64,000 nucleotides of DNA from Pectobacterium sp. A5351. GTDB lineage: Bacteria > Pseudomonadota > Gammaproteobacteria > Enterobacterales > Enterobacteriaceae. Both the position numbers and the translations under genes were made by a program. The DNA lies in the NCBI RefSeq assembly GCF_028335745.1, contig NZ_CP116477.1, positions 2,108,001 to 2,172,000 of the forward strand, written 5' to 3'. Of this stretch, positions 20,779 to 29,158 are shown in pieces; positions within the stretch are counted from its first letter, which is position 1; each line of letters opens with the position of its first letter. Below the pieces are notes generated by a model. That model made no database searches. It had not been told where the DNA came from and saw only the letters and a list, made by a program, of their open reading frames with translations.

Positions 20779-21969
20779 ATGACATTACTCAACCCTTACT
20801 TCGGTGAATTCGGCGGACAATTTGTTCCGCAGATCCTCATCCCAGCGTTACGCCAGCTGGAAGAGGCTTTCGTCAGCGCACAAAAAGATCCTGACTTTCA
20901 GGCCGAATTTACCGATCTGCTGAAAAACTACGCGGGTCGCCCGACGGCATTAACCCTGTGTCAAAACCTGACCGCGGGGACAAAAACCAAACTGTACCTG
21001 AAACGTGAAGACCTGCTGCACGGCGGCGCGCACAAAACCAATCAGGTACTCGGACAGGCGCTATTGGCTAAGCGCATGGGTAAAAGCGAAATTATCGCCG
21101 AAACCGGTGCGGGCCAGCACGGTGTCGCGACCGCACTGGCTTGCGCTCTACTCGGCCTGAAATGCCGCGTTTATATGGGCGCGAAAGACGTTGAACGCCA
21201 GTCGCCGAATGTCTTCCGTATGCGTCTGATGGGGGCAGAAGTCATTCCGGTTCACAGCGGTTCCTCCACGTTGAAAGATGCCTGTAACGAAGCGCTGCGC
21301 GACTGGTCTGGGAGTTATGAAAACGCACACTATCTGCTGGGAACGGCAGCAGGCCCACACCCTTACCCGACTATCGTGCGCGAGTTTCAACGCATGATTG
21401 GTGAGGAAACCAAAGCGCAGATTCTGGAAAAAGAAGGTCGCTTGCCGGATGCGGTACTCGCCTGCGTCGGCGGTGGCTCTAACGCGATCGGGATGTTTGC
21501 TGATTTCATCGATGATACTGACGTCCGCCTGATCGGCATTGAGCCTGGCGGCCTGGGCATTGAATCCGGGCAGCACGGTGCGCCGTTAAAACATGGTCGC
21601 CTCGGTATCTATTTCGGCATGAAGTCTCCGATGATGCAAACGTCTGACGGGCAAATTGAAGAGTCCTACTCGATTTCCGCTGGGCTGGATTTCCCGTCCG
21701 TAGGACCACAGCACGCCTACCTGAACAGCATCGGCCGCGCTGACTATGTCTCGATTACCGATGACGAAGCGCTGGATGCCTTCAAAGCACTCTGCCGTGG
21801 TGAAGGTATTATTCCCGCACTGGAATCCTCCCACGCGCTGGCACACGCCTTGAAAATGATTAAAGCGGAACCGGAAAAAGAGCAACTACTGGTGGTCAAC
21901 CTGTCCGGCCGTGGTGATAAAGATATCTTTACCGTGCACGATATTTTGAAAGATCGGGGAGAAATGTAA
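20779..21969 (+). CDS. trpB: Tryptophan synthase beta subunit
   Basis: PLP enzyme that condenses indole with serine. The 396 residues from the ATG at 20779 start [18 protein letters not shown]. The PLP lysine is in HGGAHKTNQ, the phosphate-binding loop in [12 protein letters not shown], and [12 protein letters not shown] is conserved. The stop codon overlaps the trpA ATG (TAATG), the usual coupling that keeps alpha and beta chains equimolar. Confidence 0.97.
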   Translation: MTLLNPYFGEFGGQFVPQILIPALRQLEEAFVSAQKDPDFQAEFTDLLKNYAGRPTALTLCQNLTAGTKTKLYLKREDLLHGGAHKTNQVLGQALLAKRMGKSEIIAETGAGQHGVATALACALLGLKCRVYMGAKDVERQSPNVFRMRLMGAEVIPVHSGSSTLKDACNEALRDWSGSYENAHYLLGTAAGPHPYPTIVREFQRMIGEETKAQILEKEGRLPDAVLACVGGGSNAIGMFADFIDDTDVRLIGIEPGGLGIESGQHGAPLKHGRLGIYFGMKSPMMQTSDGQIEESYSISAGLDFPSVGPQHAYLNSIGRADYVSITDDEALDAFKALCRGEGIIPALESSHALAHALKMIKAEPEKEQLLVVNLSGRGDKDIFTVHDILKDRGEM

Positions 21970-22775
21970 TGGAGCGTTATCAACAACTGTTTACTCGCCT
22001 GTCGGAGAAAAAGGAAGGCGCATTCGTTCCGTTTGTGACGCTGGGCGATCCGTCTCCCGAGCAATCCCTGAAAATTATCGACACGCTAATTGCCGCGGGT
22101 GCCGACGCGTTGGAGCTGGGTGTGCCCTTCTCTGACCCGCTGGCGGATGGTCCAACCATTCAGGATGCCAACCTGCGCGCCTTTGCCGCCGGCGTCACGC
22201 CCGGCCAGTGCTTCGAAATGCTGGCGACGATTCGCCAGAAATATCCGGAAATCCCGATTGGCCTGCTGATGTATGCCAATTTGGTCTTCAGCAACGGCAT
22301 TGATGAATTCTATCAGCGCTGCGCACAGGTTGGCGTTGACTCGGTGTTAGTCGCGGATGTTCCGGTGGAGGAGTCGACCCCTTTCCGTACGGCTGCGCTG
22401 CGGCATGGCATCGCCCCTATTTTTATCTGTCCGCCCAATGCTGACGATGAGTTACTGCGCGAGCTCGCGTCCTATGGCCGTGGCTACACCTATCTGGTGT
22501 CACGTGCGGGCGTAACCGGGACAGAAAAACGCGCCCAACTGCCGCTGAATCATCTGGTAGCCAAACTGAACGAGTATCATGCCGCTCCTCCGCTACAAGG
22601 ATTTGGCATTTCCGATCCGGCTCAGGTGCGAGAAACGTTAGCATCAGGCGCTGCGGGTGCCATTTCCGGCTCGGCGATCGTACGGATTATCGAAAAAAAT
22701 CTGAACCAGCCCGACGTCATGCTGTCAGAGTTACACACCTTTGTGAGTGAAATGAAAGCCGCTACGCGTTCATAG
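21969..22775 (+). CDS. trpA: Tryptophan synthase alpha subunit
   Basis: Cleaves indole-3-glycerol phosphate and channels indole to TrpB. It has 268 residues, the E. coli length. Catalytic Glu is in [19 protein letters not shown] (the Asp of this motif is the second catalytic acid), and [12 protein letters not shown] and [14 protein letters not shown] form the phosphate-binding end. It is the last gene of the operon. Confidence 0.97.
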   Translation: MERYQQLFTRLSEKKEGAFVPFVTLGDPSPEQSLKIIDTLIAAGADALELGVPFSDPLADGPTIQDANLRAFAAGVTPGQCFEMLATIRQKYPEIPIGLLMYANLVFSNGIDEFYQRCAQVGVDSVLVADVPVEESTPFRTAALRHGIAPIFICPPNADDELLRELASYGRGYTYLVSRAGVTGTEKRAQLPLNHLVAKLNEYHAAPPLQGFGISDPAQVRETLASGAAGAISGSAIVRIIEKNLNQPDVMLSELHTFVSEMKAATRS

Positions 22776-23158
22776 CACTTTTCTGGCGCGCAATTCATGC
22801 TTAATGCAATAACTATTGCGCGCCAAATAATGTTTCAAATTATTTCATATTTGATTGCAGTAAATTATTTTCAATTATTATTGAATGTCCAAATCATTAT
22901 AATTGTAAAAAATGTTTTCAAATTGAAATAATTATTTAATTTCTACCGGGTAAATATTCCAGTCATCGCTATTTTTAATAACGCATAAATCCCGCCAATA
23001 AAATACGAAGAAAATCACATAAATAAGAACATTCAAAATTTTTCCTTTTTAACGATCTTGTTCACATTACTGTAAGAAATAATAAATAAAATAAAACCGC
23101 TGGACAAAAGTGGCAGCGCGTTTTTAGATAATAATTCTTTTTGACTTGGGATAATAAA
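22776..23158. other. Very AT-rich region between trpA and the KdgM-like porin gene
   Basis: Apart from the hairpin above, these 383 bases hold no gene and are extremely AT-rich. They replace the yciG-yciF-yciE genes found at this place in E. coli. The porin promoter must be here. A TTTCAAATTGAAA palindrome is present near 22917-22929, but it does not match KdgR half-site order, so I assign no site. Confidence 0.5.
22784..22825. repeat. Perfect 11-bp hairpin after trpA
   Basis: TGGCGCGCAAT (22784-22794) and ATTGCGCGCCA (22815-22825) are exact reverse complements with a 20-base loop. It lies nine bases after the trpA stop but lacks a T-run. It may mark the operon end as a Rho-assisted or mRNA 3'-protecting structure. 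Confidence 0.6.
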
Positions 23159-23875
23159 ATGAAAGCTAAAATATTGACGATGGTGGTAACTTCCTTAATC
23201 AGCTTAAGCTCCATGGCGGTGACGATTGACTATCGCCATGAAATGCAGGATACAGCAAAGAACGATCATAAAGATCGTCTGCTAATGTCTCACCGTTTTG
23301 ACAACGGTTTTGGCCTCTCTGTAGAAGCCAAATGGAAACAGTCTGATAAAGATACTACGCCGAACAAACCCTATAACGAGACAGTAAGCAATGGCACTGA
23401 GGTTGTTGCCAGTTATCTGTATAAATTTGACAAATCCTTCTCCCTGGAACCCGGTTTTTCTTTAGACTCTAGTTCAACGTATAACAACTATCGTCCATAC
23501 TTGCGTGGTGCCTATAACGTTACTGACGATCTCGCATTATCACTCCGCTATCGCCCGTACTACAAACGTAATAGTGACAGCATCGGCACAACTAAAAACA
23601 CCTCTGAAAACGGTTATAACCTGACGACCGCTGTTAGCTATAAATTCCTGAAAGATTTCCAGATTGCTTACGAGTTAGACTATCAGAAAGTCAATAATGA
23701 CAAAGTCATTTTAACGAATAACAAGGACTATAAGATTGAGCATGATGTTAGCCTGTCTTATAAACTGGATAAAAACTGGAAACCTTACGTTGCCGTTGGC
23801 AATGTCGTTGGTCCAGACAAAACCACCGATGAGCGTCAAACTCGCTACCGCGTTGGTGTACAATACAGTTTCTAA
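23159..23875 (+). CDS. KdgM-family oligogalacturonate-type outer-membrane porin
   Basis: Monomeric 12-stranded beta-barrel porin family (KdgM/KdgN/NanC) that admits acidic oligosaccharides such as pectin fragments in soft-rot bacteria. The ATG at 23159 gives 238 residues with a signal peptide ending near SLSSMA, then VTIDYRHEMQD, which is the KdgM N-terminal pattern. Alternating aromatic/charged strands such as YKFDKSFSLEPGFSL and SLRYRPYYKRN follow, and the terminal VGVQYSF ends in Phe as barrel-assembly signals do. The exact paralogue and substrate cannot be decided from sequence. The position next to trpA is lineage-specific compared with E. coli. Confidence 0.9.
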   Translation: MKAKILTMVVTSLISLSSMAVTIDYRHEMQDTAKNDHKDRLLMSHRFDNGFGLSVEAKWKQSDKDTTPNKPYNETVSNGTEVVASYLYKFDKSFSLEPGFSLDSSSTYNNYRPYLRGAYNVTDDLALSLRYRPYYKRNSDSIGTTKNTSENGYNLTTAVSYKFLKDFQIAYELDYQKVNNDKVILTNNKDYKIEHDVSLSYKLDKNWKPYVAVGNVVGPDKTTDERQTRYRVGVQYSF

Positions 23876-23946
23876 TGGTTCCCCCTATAGATAATTGCTG
23901 TAATAAAAATAGCGTTATCCTTATTGGTTAGTTATTTTGTGTCTGT

Positions 23947-23979
23947 AAAAACGGCGACGCTATTCACGTCGCCGTTTTG
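23947..23979. terminator. Bidirectional terminator between porin gene and ompW
   Basis: AAAACGGCGACG and CGTCGCCGTTTT form a 12-bp stem with loop CTATTCA (23960-23966). A and T runs on both sides suit the convergent genes. Confidence 0.85.
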
Positions 23980-24062
23980 TTATGGCGTGCCATCCTTACA
24001 GGCCATTCGTTAAAAATTTCTCCCAGAAATTTTTTATTCTTCACATCAACTTAAATTAACAA

Positions 24063-24695
24063 TCAGAAGCGATAACCTACGCCAAACATAAAGGCCCATG
24101 GATCAAGTTTAGTATGGATACTTTGTTGATTATTACCGGCTTTAAATTTCACATCGGTATCAATATCCATCCACCATACGGACATGTTGACTAACCAATT
24201 CTTGTCCAGGTTGTAATCCAACCCCGCCTGCGCAGCAAGGCCCCAGGAATTTTTCAGGCTCAGATCGCTCAGCCCTGCGCCCTTCCCTGTATCATTAAAT
24301 TTCTCATCGAAGAACATCGTGTAATTCAGACCAACGCCCAGGTAAGGACGTAATTTATCTTGCGCATCACCAAAATAGTATTGTGCGACCAGTGAAGGCG
24401 GCAGGTGTTTCACTTCTGCAATCGTTCCCGTGCTCTGCAAACCGACTTTGTGGCTGAACGGGGTAGCCGCCAGCAATTCAACACCGATATTGTCCGTCAC
24501 CAGGTAGCTAAAAGTCAGACCCAACTGAGTATTGCTATTTACCTGAAACTCTCCCAAACCCAACACATTGTCCGAGCTTTCACGTGGATGCACGGTTGCT
24601 GTACCCGCGCGAACAATAAAATCACCCGCTTGATGAGCCTGTGCCAATGTAGGCATAAGCGCCGCTGCCAATAATAAGAAAGATGCTTTTTTCAT
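24063..24695 (-). CDS. ompW: OmpW, eight-stranded outer-membrane protein
   Basis: Small outer-membrane beta barrel with a hydrophobic channel, linked in other bacteria to osmotic, oxidative and anaerobic responses. The ATG at 24695, with GGAGTGGGTA before it, gives 210 residues. The signal peptide MKKASFLLLAAALMPTLAQA is followed by mature HQAGDFIVRAG, as in E. coli OmpW (HEAGEFFMRAG). DNIGVELLAATPFSHK and KNWLVNMSVWWMDIDT are conserved, and the last residue is Phe. A perfect FNR site lies about 150 bases upstream. Confidence 0.96.
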   Translation of the reverse strand: MKKASFLLLAAALMPTLAQAHQAGDFIVRAGTATVHPRESSDNVLGLGEFQVNSNTQLGLTFSYLVTDNIGVELLAATPFSHKVGLQSTGTIAEVKHLPPSLVAQYYFGDAQDKLRPYLGVGLNYTMFFDEKFNDTGKGAGLSDLSLKNSWGLAAQAGLDYNLDKNWLVNMSVWWMDIDTDVKFKAGNNQQSIHTKLDPWAFMFGVGYRF

Positions 24696-24841
24696 TACCC
24701 ACTCCATTTATAGGGTTTAAATTTCGAGCGAAATATAACCCTAACTAGGTATTCTTGTTTTAAGCCAGATCACATCTTTTAAAGATTTTACACGCAAGTT
24801 GAACCATATCATTTATCGCTAACTGATTAAAAATCATGGAA

Positions 24842-24855
24842 TTGATCCAAATCAA
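24842..24855. promoter_or_regulatory. Perfect FNR-binding site upstream of ompW
   Basis: TTGAT-CCAA-ATCAA matches the FNR consensus TTGAT-N4-ATCAA exactly. It is 147 bases before the ompW start and 123 bases before the start of the divergent YkgJ-type gene, so it could control either. OmpW is FNR-dependent in E. coli. Confidence 0.75.
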
Positions 24856-24978
24856 TAAATGACAAAGAATACATAACGTGCTCTGCCCGCAAATTGCATT
24901 ACCGCGCGAACACATTCAACGGTAGATTTTTATTTCCATTAACGTGATTCACGCTGGATGGGGGCAGTTAGTCATCCA

Positions 24979-25383
24979 ATGAGCGATAATACCTGTATGC
25001 ACTGTGGCGCGTGCTGCGCTTATTTCAGAGTATCTTTCTATTGGGCTGAAGCCGATGACGGCGGTGGTGCAGTACCTTCACAATTCACCGAACCCGTTTC
25101 CCCTTTTTTACGCTGTATGACGGGTACGAACAGCAAGACGCCTCGCTGCCAGGCATTGGAAGGCACCGTCGGGGATACCGTTAGTTGTTCTATTTATGTT
25201 AATCGCCCTTCACCCTGTCGAGAATTTATGCAATCCGGCGAAAATGGACAGATCAACGATGCCTGCAACCGGGCTCGGGAAAAATATGGCCTGCCACCTT
25301 TGGTAACATTTTCATCCCCGTCTCTCATAACTGAAGGGAAAAGCAGCATTACATCGTTGACAGGGTGCCACAGTACGGATTAA
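24979..25383 (+). CDS. YkgJ-type CxxCxxCC metal-cluster protein
   Basis: Belongs to the CxxCxxCC (PF03692) family, proposed to bind zinc or an iron-sulfur cluster; the function is unknown. With the ATG at 24979 the product is 134 residues and begins [24 protein letters not shown], where Cys6, Cys9, Cys12 and Cys13 form the signature; further cysteines are in RCMTG, RCQAL, SCSIY and PCREFM. An ATG at 24958 would add seven residues; neither start has a clear Shine-Dalgarno. The gene interrupts the ompW-yciC order of E. coli. Confidence 0.88.
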   Translation: MSDNTCMHCGACCAYFRVSFYWAEADDGGGAVPSQFTEPVSPFLRCMTGTNSKTPRCQALEGTVGDTVSCSIYVNRPSPCREFMQSGENGQINDACNRAREKYGLPPLVTFSSPSLITEGKSSITSLTGCHSTD

Positions 25384-25441
25384 CAGGTTACAATCGTGAG
25401 TTAAGTTCTATCCGTTGATTTATCTTTTTCAAGGAGCCTGC

Positions 25442-26194
25442 ATGCCTATCACGGCTAACACGTTGTACCGTGACACAATGAATTTTACCCGCAACCAGTT
25501 CATCAGCATCTTAATGATGTCACTGTTGACGGCATTCATTACTGTCATACTGAATCATGCGCTATCACCTTCTGTAGACGAGTTACGGATTCTGAGCACC
25601 TCCGGCAGCGATCTGTCATCGTCTGTCGAATCCGGTTTGATGGACTTGATTCAGCAGATGACGCCGGAACAACAAGCCGTGTTGCTAAAAATGTCAGCGG
25701 CAGGCACCTTTGCGGCGTTAGTCGGCAATGTACTGCTGACGGGCGGGATTCTGATGTTAATCCAACTGGTGTCCGACGGACATCGCACCAGCGCACTACG
25801 TGCAATCGGCGCCTCCACCCCTTTTTTACTGCGCCTGCTTTTCCTGATCCTGCTGTGCACGCTGCTTATCCAGCTTGGTATGATGCTGCTGGTCATTCCT
25901 GGCGTGCTGCTGGCTATCGCCCTGAGTTTGTCGCCCGTGATAGTCGTCACTGAAAAAAGCGGGATTTTCAGCGCGATTAAAGCAAGTACCAAACTAGCCT
26001 ATGGCAACTTACGCGCAACCGCGCCTGCCATCGTGATGTGGTTATTGGCTAAAATCGCTATTTTGCTGGTGGTGTCAAAGTTACCCATTTCCTCACCAAC
26101 CGTGCTCGGTGTGGTTTTGAACGGGTTAAGCAACCTGATCTCCGCGATTCTGCTGATTTATCTGTTCCGCCTTTATATGCTGCTGCGCGCGTAA
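25442..26194 (+). CDS. yciC: YciC, UPF0259 inner-membrane protein
   Basis: Polytopic membrane protein of unknown function. The ATG at 25442 has AAGGAG at the right distance and yields 250 residues starting [19 protein letters not shown], as in E. coli YciC. About six hydrophobic stretches are visible ([43 protein letters not shown], and others). It precedes yciB and yciA as in E. coli, separated from yciB by 200 bases. Confidence 0.94.
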   Translation: MPITANTLYRDTMNFTRNQFISILMMSLLTAFITVILNHALSPSVDELRILSTSGSDLSSSVESGLMDLIQQMTPEQQAVLLKMSAAGTFAALVGNVLLTGGILMLIQLVSDGHRTSALRAIGASTPFLLRLLFLILLCTLLIQLGMMLLVIPGVLLAIALSLSPVIVVTEKSGIFSAIKASTKLAYGNLRATAPAIVMWLLAKIAILLVVSKLPISSPTVLGVVLNGLSNLISAILLIYLFRLYMLLRA

Positions 26195-26207
26195 TTGCTG
26201 CTCTTCA

Positions 26208-26234
26208 CCTATGCCGCCGTTCTGGCGGCATAGG
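26208..26234 (+). terminator. Hairpin after yciC
   Basis: CCTATGCCGCC (26208-26218), loop GTTCT, GGCGGCATAGG (26224-26234): an 11-bp perfect stem 14 bases after the yciC stop. The downstream CTTCGCCCG is not a T-run, so termination may need Rho or be partial. Confidence 0.55.
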
Positions 26235-26394
26235 CTTCGCCCGTTCCCTCGTTCACGACTTGCCCAATCGTAATTTTCTGCAAATTATTACAATATCTCG
26301 GGAATGGTGTTCCACAATGAAGGATAATGGCATGAGCTACCGGATAACTCTTGTGGGTTATCATTACGACACTGTTGAGTGATGGATTGACATA

Positions 26395-26961
26395 ATGAAG
26401 CAACTTCTTGATTTTATACCGTTGGTCGTGTTTTTTGCAGCTTATAAACTCTATGACATCTACATCGCATCGGGCGCATTAATTGCAGCAACGGCGCTGT
26501 CACTCGCGGTCACCTGGGTGATGTATCGTAAAATAGAGAAAATGACGCTGGTCACCTTTGTGATGGTCGTCGTTTTCGGTTCGCTAACGCTGGTGTTTCA
26601 TAACGATCTGTTTATCAAGTGGAAAGTTACCATTATCTATGCGTTGTTTGCCGCCGCTCTGCTGGTTAGCCAGTTTGTCATGAAGCAAACCCTGATTCAG
26701 AAAATGCTGGGTAAAGAGCTAACTTTGCCGCAATCCGTCTGGGGAAAATTGAATATAGCCTGGGCGGTATTCTTTCTGGTATGCGGGCTAGTTAACATCT
26801 ATATTGCTTTCTGGCTACCGCAAAGTGTGTGGGTCAATTTTAAAGTCTTTGGTCTGACGGGTGTGACGCTGCTGTTTACGCTGCTTTGTGGTGTTTATAT
26901 CTACCGTCACTTGCCTGACGACCAGGAAAAATCAGAAGAAGAAAAAAGCGAGCAACCGTAA
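26395..26961 (+). CDS. yciB: YciB, inner-membrane septation protein A
   Basis: IspA/YciB family membrane protein involved in cell-envelope synthesis and septation. It has 188 residues, slightly longer than E. coli because of the acidic tail [14 protein letters not shown]. The start [23 protein letters not shown] is conserved, and five hydrophobic helices are visible. yciA starts 22 bases after its stop, so the two are likely co-transcribed. Confidence 0.95.
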   Translation: MKQLLDFIPLVVFFAAYKLYDIYIASGALIAATALSLAVTWVMYRKIEKMTLVTFVMVVVFGSLTLVFHNDLFIKWKVTIIYALFAAALLVSQFVMKQTLIQKMLGKELTLPQSVWGKLNIAWAVFFLVCGLVNIYIAFWLPQSVWVNFKVFGLTGVTLLFTLLCGVYIYRHLPDDQEKSEEEKSEQP

Positions 26962-26983
26962 TCGCTAAATCGAGGCATACACA

Positions 26984-27406
26984 ATGAGCACACAAAACGT
27001 GTTACCACAGGGCGAACTGGTTCTCCGCACGCTGGCAATGCCAGCCGATACCAATGCGAACGGGGATATTTTTGGTGGCTGGCTGATGTCGCAAATGGAC
27101 ATCGGTGGCGCAATTTTGGCGAAAGAAATTGCCGAAGGGCGTGTTGTTACCGTACGGGTTGATGGGATGTCATTCTTAAAACCTGTCGCCGTCGGCGATG
27201 TGGTTTGCTGCTATGCGCGTTGTTTACGCACTGGCCGGAGTTCTATTAACGTTAACGTTGAAGTTTGGGTAAAGAAAGTGTCGTCTGAACCGATTGGCCA
27301 ACGCTATCGGGCTACCGAAGCGTTATTCACCTACGTCGCGGTCGATGAAGAAGGTCATCCACGTGAACTCCCTACCGGCAAAAGCCACTTCACGCCAAGT
27401 GAGTAA
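26984..27406 (+). CDS. yciA: YciA, hotdog-fold acyl-CoA thioesterase
   Basis: Cytosolic acyl-CoA thioester hydrolase with broad specificity. The 140 residues show the hotdog signature NANGDIFGGWLMSQMDIGGAILAK, where the Asn/Asp region forms the active site, and VDGMSFLKPVAVGDVV. The start at 26984 follows a GAGG motif. It ends at a strong terminator shared with tonB. Confidence 0.96.
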   Translation: MSTQNVLPQGELVLRTLAMPADTNANGDIFGGWLMSQMDIGGAILAKEIAEGRVVTVRVDGMSFLKPVAVGDVVCCYARCLRTGRSSINVNVEVWVKKVSSEPIGQRYRATEALFTYVAVDEEGHPRELPTGKSHFTPSE

Positions 27407-27452
27407 CGTTTAGCGTTCATCGGTGTAAGCCCTTTGAATAGCGATCGATACG

Positions 27453-27492
27453 AAAACGGGGCGTCATCTGCCAAAGATGATGCCCCGTTTCT
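27453..27492. terminator. Bidirectional terminator between yciA and tonB
   Basis: AAACGGGGCGTCATCT pairs with AGATGATGCCCCGTTT around loop GCCAA, with one G-T wobble. A-rich and T-rich flanks suit both convergent genes. Confidence 0.85.
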
Positions 27493-27507
27493 TTATTCTG
27501 ACATGAA

Positions 27508-28257
27508 TTATTCGACTGCCGCCCCACCGTCAATTTTAAAGACGATGGTCACAACCAAATCTTTACCGGGCTTACTGGCTTCATAACGCCACTTACGCAT
27601 CGCCTGTTTGATGTCGCGCTCGAACATATTACGCGGTTCGGCAGAAAGCACGCGAACGTTGTCAACACGCCCAGACTCGTCCACATCAAACTGCATTTTT
27701 ACCCGCCCCTCAACGCGCAGGGAAAACGCGCGAGCAGGATACTGAGGTTGCGCACGGCTCAACGGACGTGGCCCACTTGACTGCGCGCTTGCAGCGGGCG
27801 CAGGTGCCTGCTTCACCGGCGCATTATTCACATTACGCGTCGGTTCTTCGCTGGTAAACGGCGAAGGCGGCTGTTTTTCAACGGTCGGCTCACGTTTAAC
27901 TGGTTTCGGCTGCTCAACCTTCTTCACGGGCTTGGGCTCCGGTTTAGGTTTCGGCTTGGGTTCCGGCAATGGCATAGGAACCGGCTGCGGCAATGGCTCC
28001 GGTTCAGGAATGGGTTCTGACTCCGGTTCTGGTTGTTTCACCGGCTCCGGCTCGGGGGCAGATTTGGCAACAGGGGCCGCTTCATAGGCCGCAGGGTTCA
28101 CCATCACGACGCTGATGGGTTTGGATTCCTGCGGTAATTCGATTGAATTATTAAACGATGCGTACAGCAAACCTGCAATCAGTGAACCGTGAAAACCAAC
28201 TGAAAGTATGAATGGCCATGAGTAACGGCGGGTCAAAAAAAACTTTTTTTGCGGCAT
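27508..28257 (-). CDS. tonB: TonB, energy transducer to outer-membrane receptors
   Basis: Inner-membrane-anchored periplasmic protein that with ExbBD powers uptake of iron-siderophores and vitamin B12. The 249 residues comprise a basic N terminus, one membrane helix containing His ([15 protein letters not shown]), a Pro-rich spacer with Glu-Pro and Lys-Pro repeats (about residues 65-115), and a C-terminal domain (about 165-249) with [20 protein letters not shown]. The C-terminal tail GGAAVE follows the last strand. A Fur-like box precedes the gene. Confidence 0.96.
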   Translation of the reverse strand: MPQKKFFLTRRYSWPFILSVGFHGSLIAGLLYASFNNSIELPQESKPISVVMVNPAAYEAAPVAKSAPEPEPVKQPEPESEPIPEPEPLPQPVPMPLPEPKPKPKPEPKPVKKVEQPKPVKREPTVEKQPPSPFTSEEPTRNVNNAPVKQAPAPAASAQSSGPRPLSRAQPQYPARAFSLRVEGRVKMQFDVDESGRVDNVRVLSAEPRNMFERDIKQAMRKWRYEASKPGKDLVVTIVFKIDGGAAVE

Positions 28258-28295
28258 AGTCTGTCTTTATCCTCTTATGCCGCCCAAGTTTAAAT

Positions 28296-28314
28296 GCAAA
28301 TAGCAATCATATTC
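28296..28314 (-). promoter_or_regulatory. Likely Fur box of tonB
   Basis: GCAAATAGCAATCATATTC agrees with the 19-bp Fur consensus (GATAATGATAATCATTATC) at 13 positions by hand count. It lies 39 bases upstream of the tonB start codon, where iron repression would be expected. Confidence 0.65.
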
Positions 28315-28534
28315 AATAACAACCCGTGGAATTGGCAAAAAAACAGAAATCGTGGGGGGATTACTCTGGCAAATCAACCTATTGTCCTCGAACTATTGTC
28401 TTCAACCTATTGTCTTCTAACAACATCACGTATGATGGTAGAAACACGAGTCTCTTACCCGATAGCGTTTGGCGACAGGGCGCTAACCCGGCATCCCAAA
28501 CGAAAAAGGGTACCTTCCTACCTGTGAGGCCACT

Positions 28535-28831
28535 ATGCTCTATGTCATTTATGCTGAAGATAATGTTGATTCATTAGCAAAACGCCTGTCGGCAAGACCC
28601 GATCACCTTGCCCGCCTACAGGCATTGCGCGATCAGGGTCGACTGATTACCGCGGGTCCTTTACCTGCTATCGACAGCGACGATCCCGGTCAGGCTGGTT
28701 TTAGCGGCTCCGTCATTATCGCCGAATTCGCGTCACTGGATGAAGCAACAGCATGGGCTGACGCCGACCCCTACATCGCGGCAGATGTCTACAAACACGT
28801 CAGCGTGAAGCCATTCAAAAAAGTGTTTTAA
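28535..28831 (+). CDS. yciI: YciI family protein
   Basis: Small protein of the dimeric alpha-beta-barrel YCII family; no confirmed enzymatic role in E. coli. The 98 residues equal E. coli YciI. The conserved His-Asp pair of the family corresponds to [10 protein letters not shown] and [18 protein letters not shown]. The ATG follows GTGAGGCCACT. It is divergent from tonB. Confidence 0.94.
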   Translation: MLYVIYAEDNVDSLAKRLSARPDHLARLQALRDQGRLITAGPLPAIDSDDPGQAGFSGSVIIAEFASLDEATAWADADPYIAADVYKHVSVKPFKKVF

Positions 28832-28834
28832 GGG

Positions 28835-29029
<195 letters not shown>

Positions 29030-29124
29030 AGTCTATTGATATAGGTCATGGTTGTACCAGAAAATCATGGCCTATCACCTCACCGCTAAAAGCTGAAATA
29101 TTTTAGTCATTTAACAGTGATAGT

Positions 29125-29153
29125 TTGACCGCTATTCATATAGCGGGGGTCAA
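29125..29153 (+). promoter_or_regulatory. Hairpin burying the chemoreceptor ribosome binding site
   Basis: TTGACCGCTAT (29125-29135), loop TCAT, then ATAGCG, three unpaired G and GTCAA (29149-29153). The only Shine-Dalgarno-like sequence, GGGGG at 29145-29149, is within the 3' arm, five to thirteen bases before the ATG at 29159. Confidence 0.5.
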
Positions 29154-29158
29154 CAATC

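Noticed and set aside
22905..22935. TTTCAAATTGAAA palindrome as KdgR operator of the porin gene
   Set aside because: KdgR half-sites are TGAAA...TTTCA; here the order is inverted, and similar AT-rich palindromes are expected in this composition.
28294..28577. Two overlapping small ORFs between tonB and yciI
   Set aside because: They overlap the Fur site and the yciI start, have no conserved relatives and no plausible ribosome binding site.
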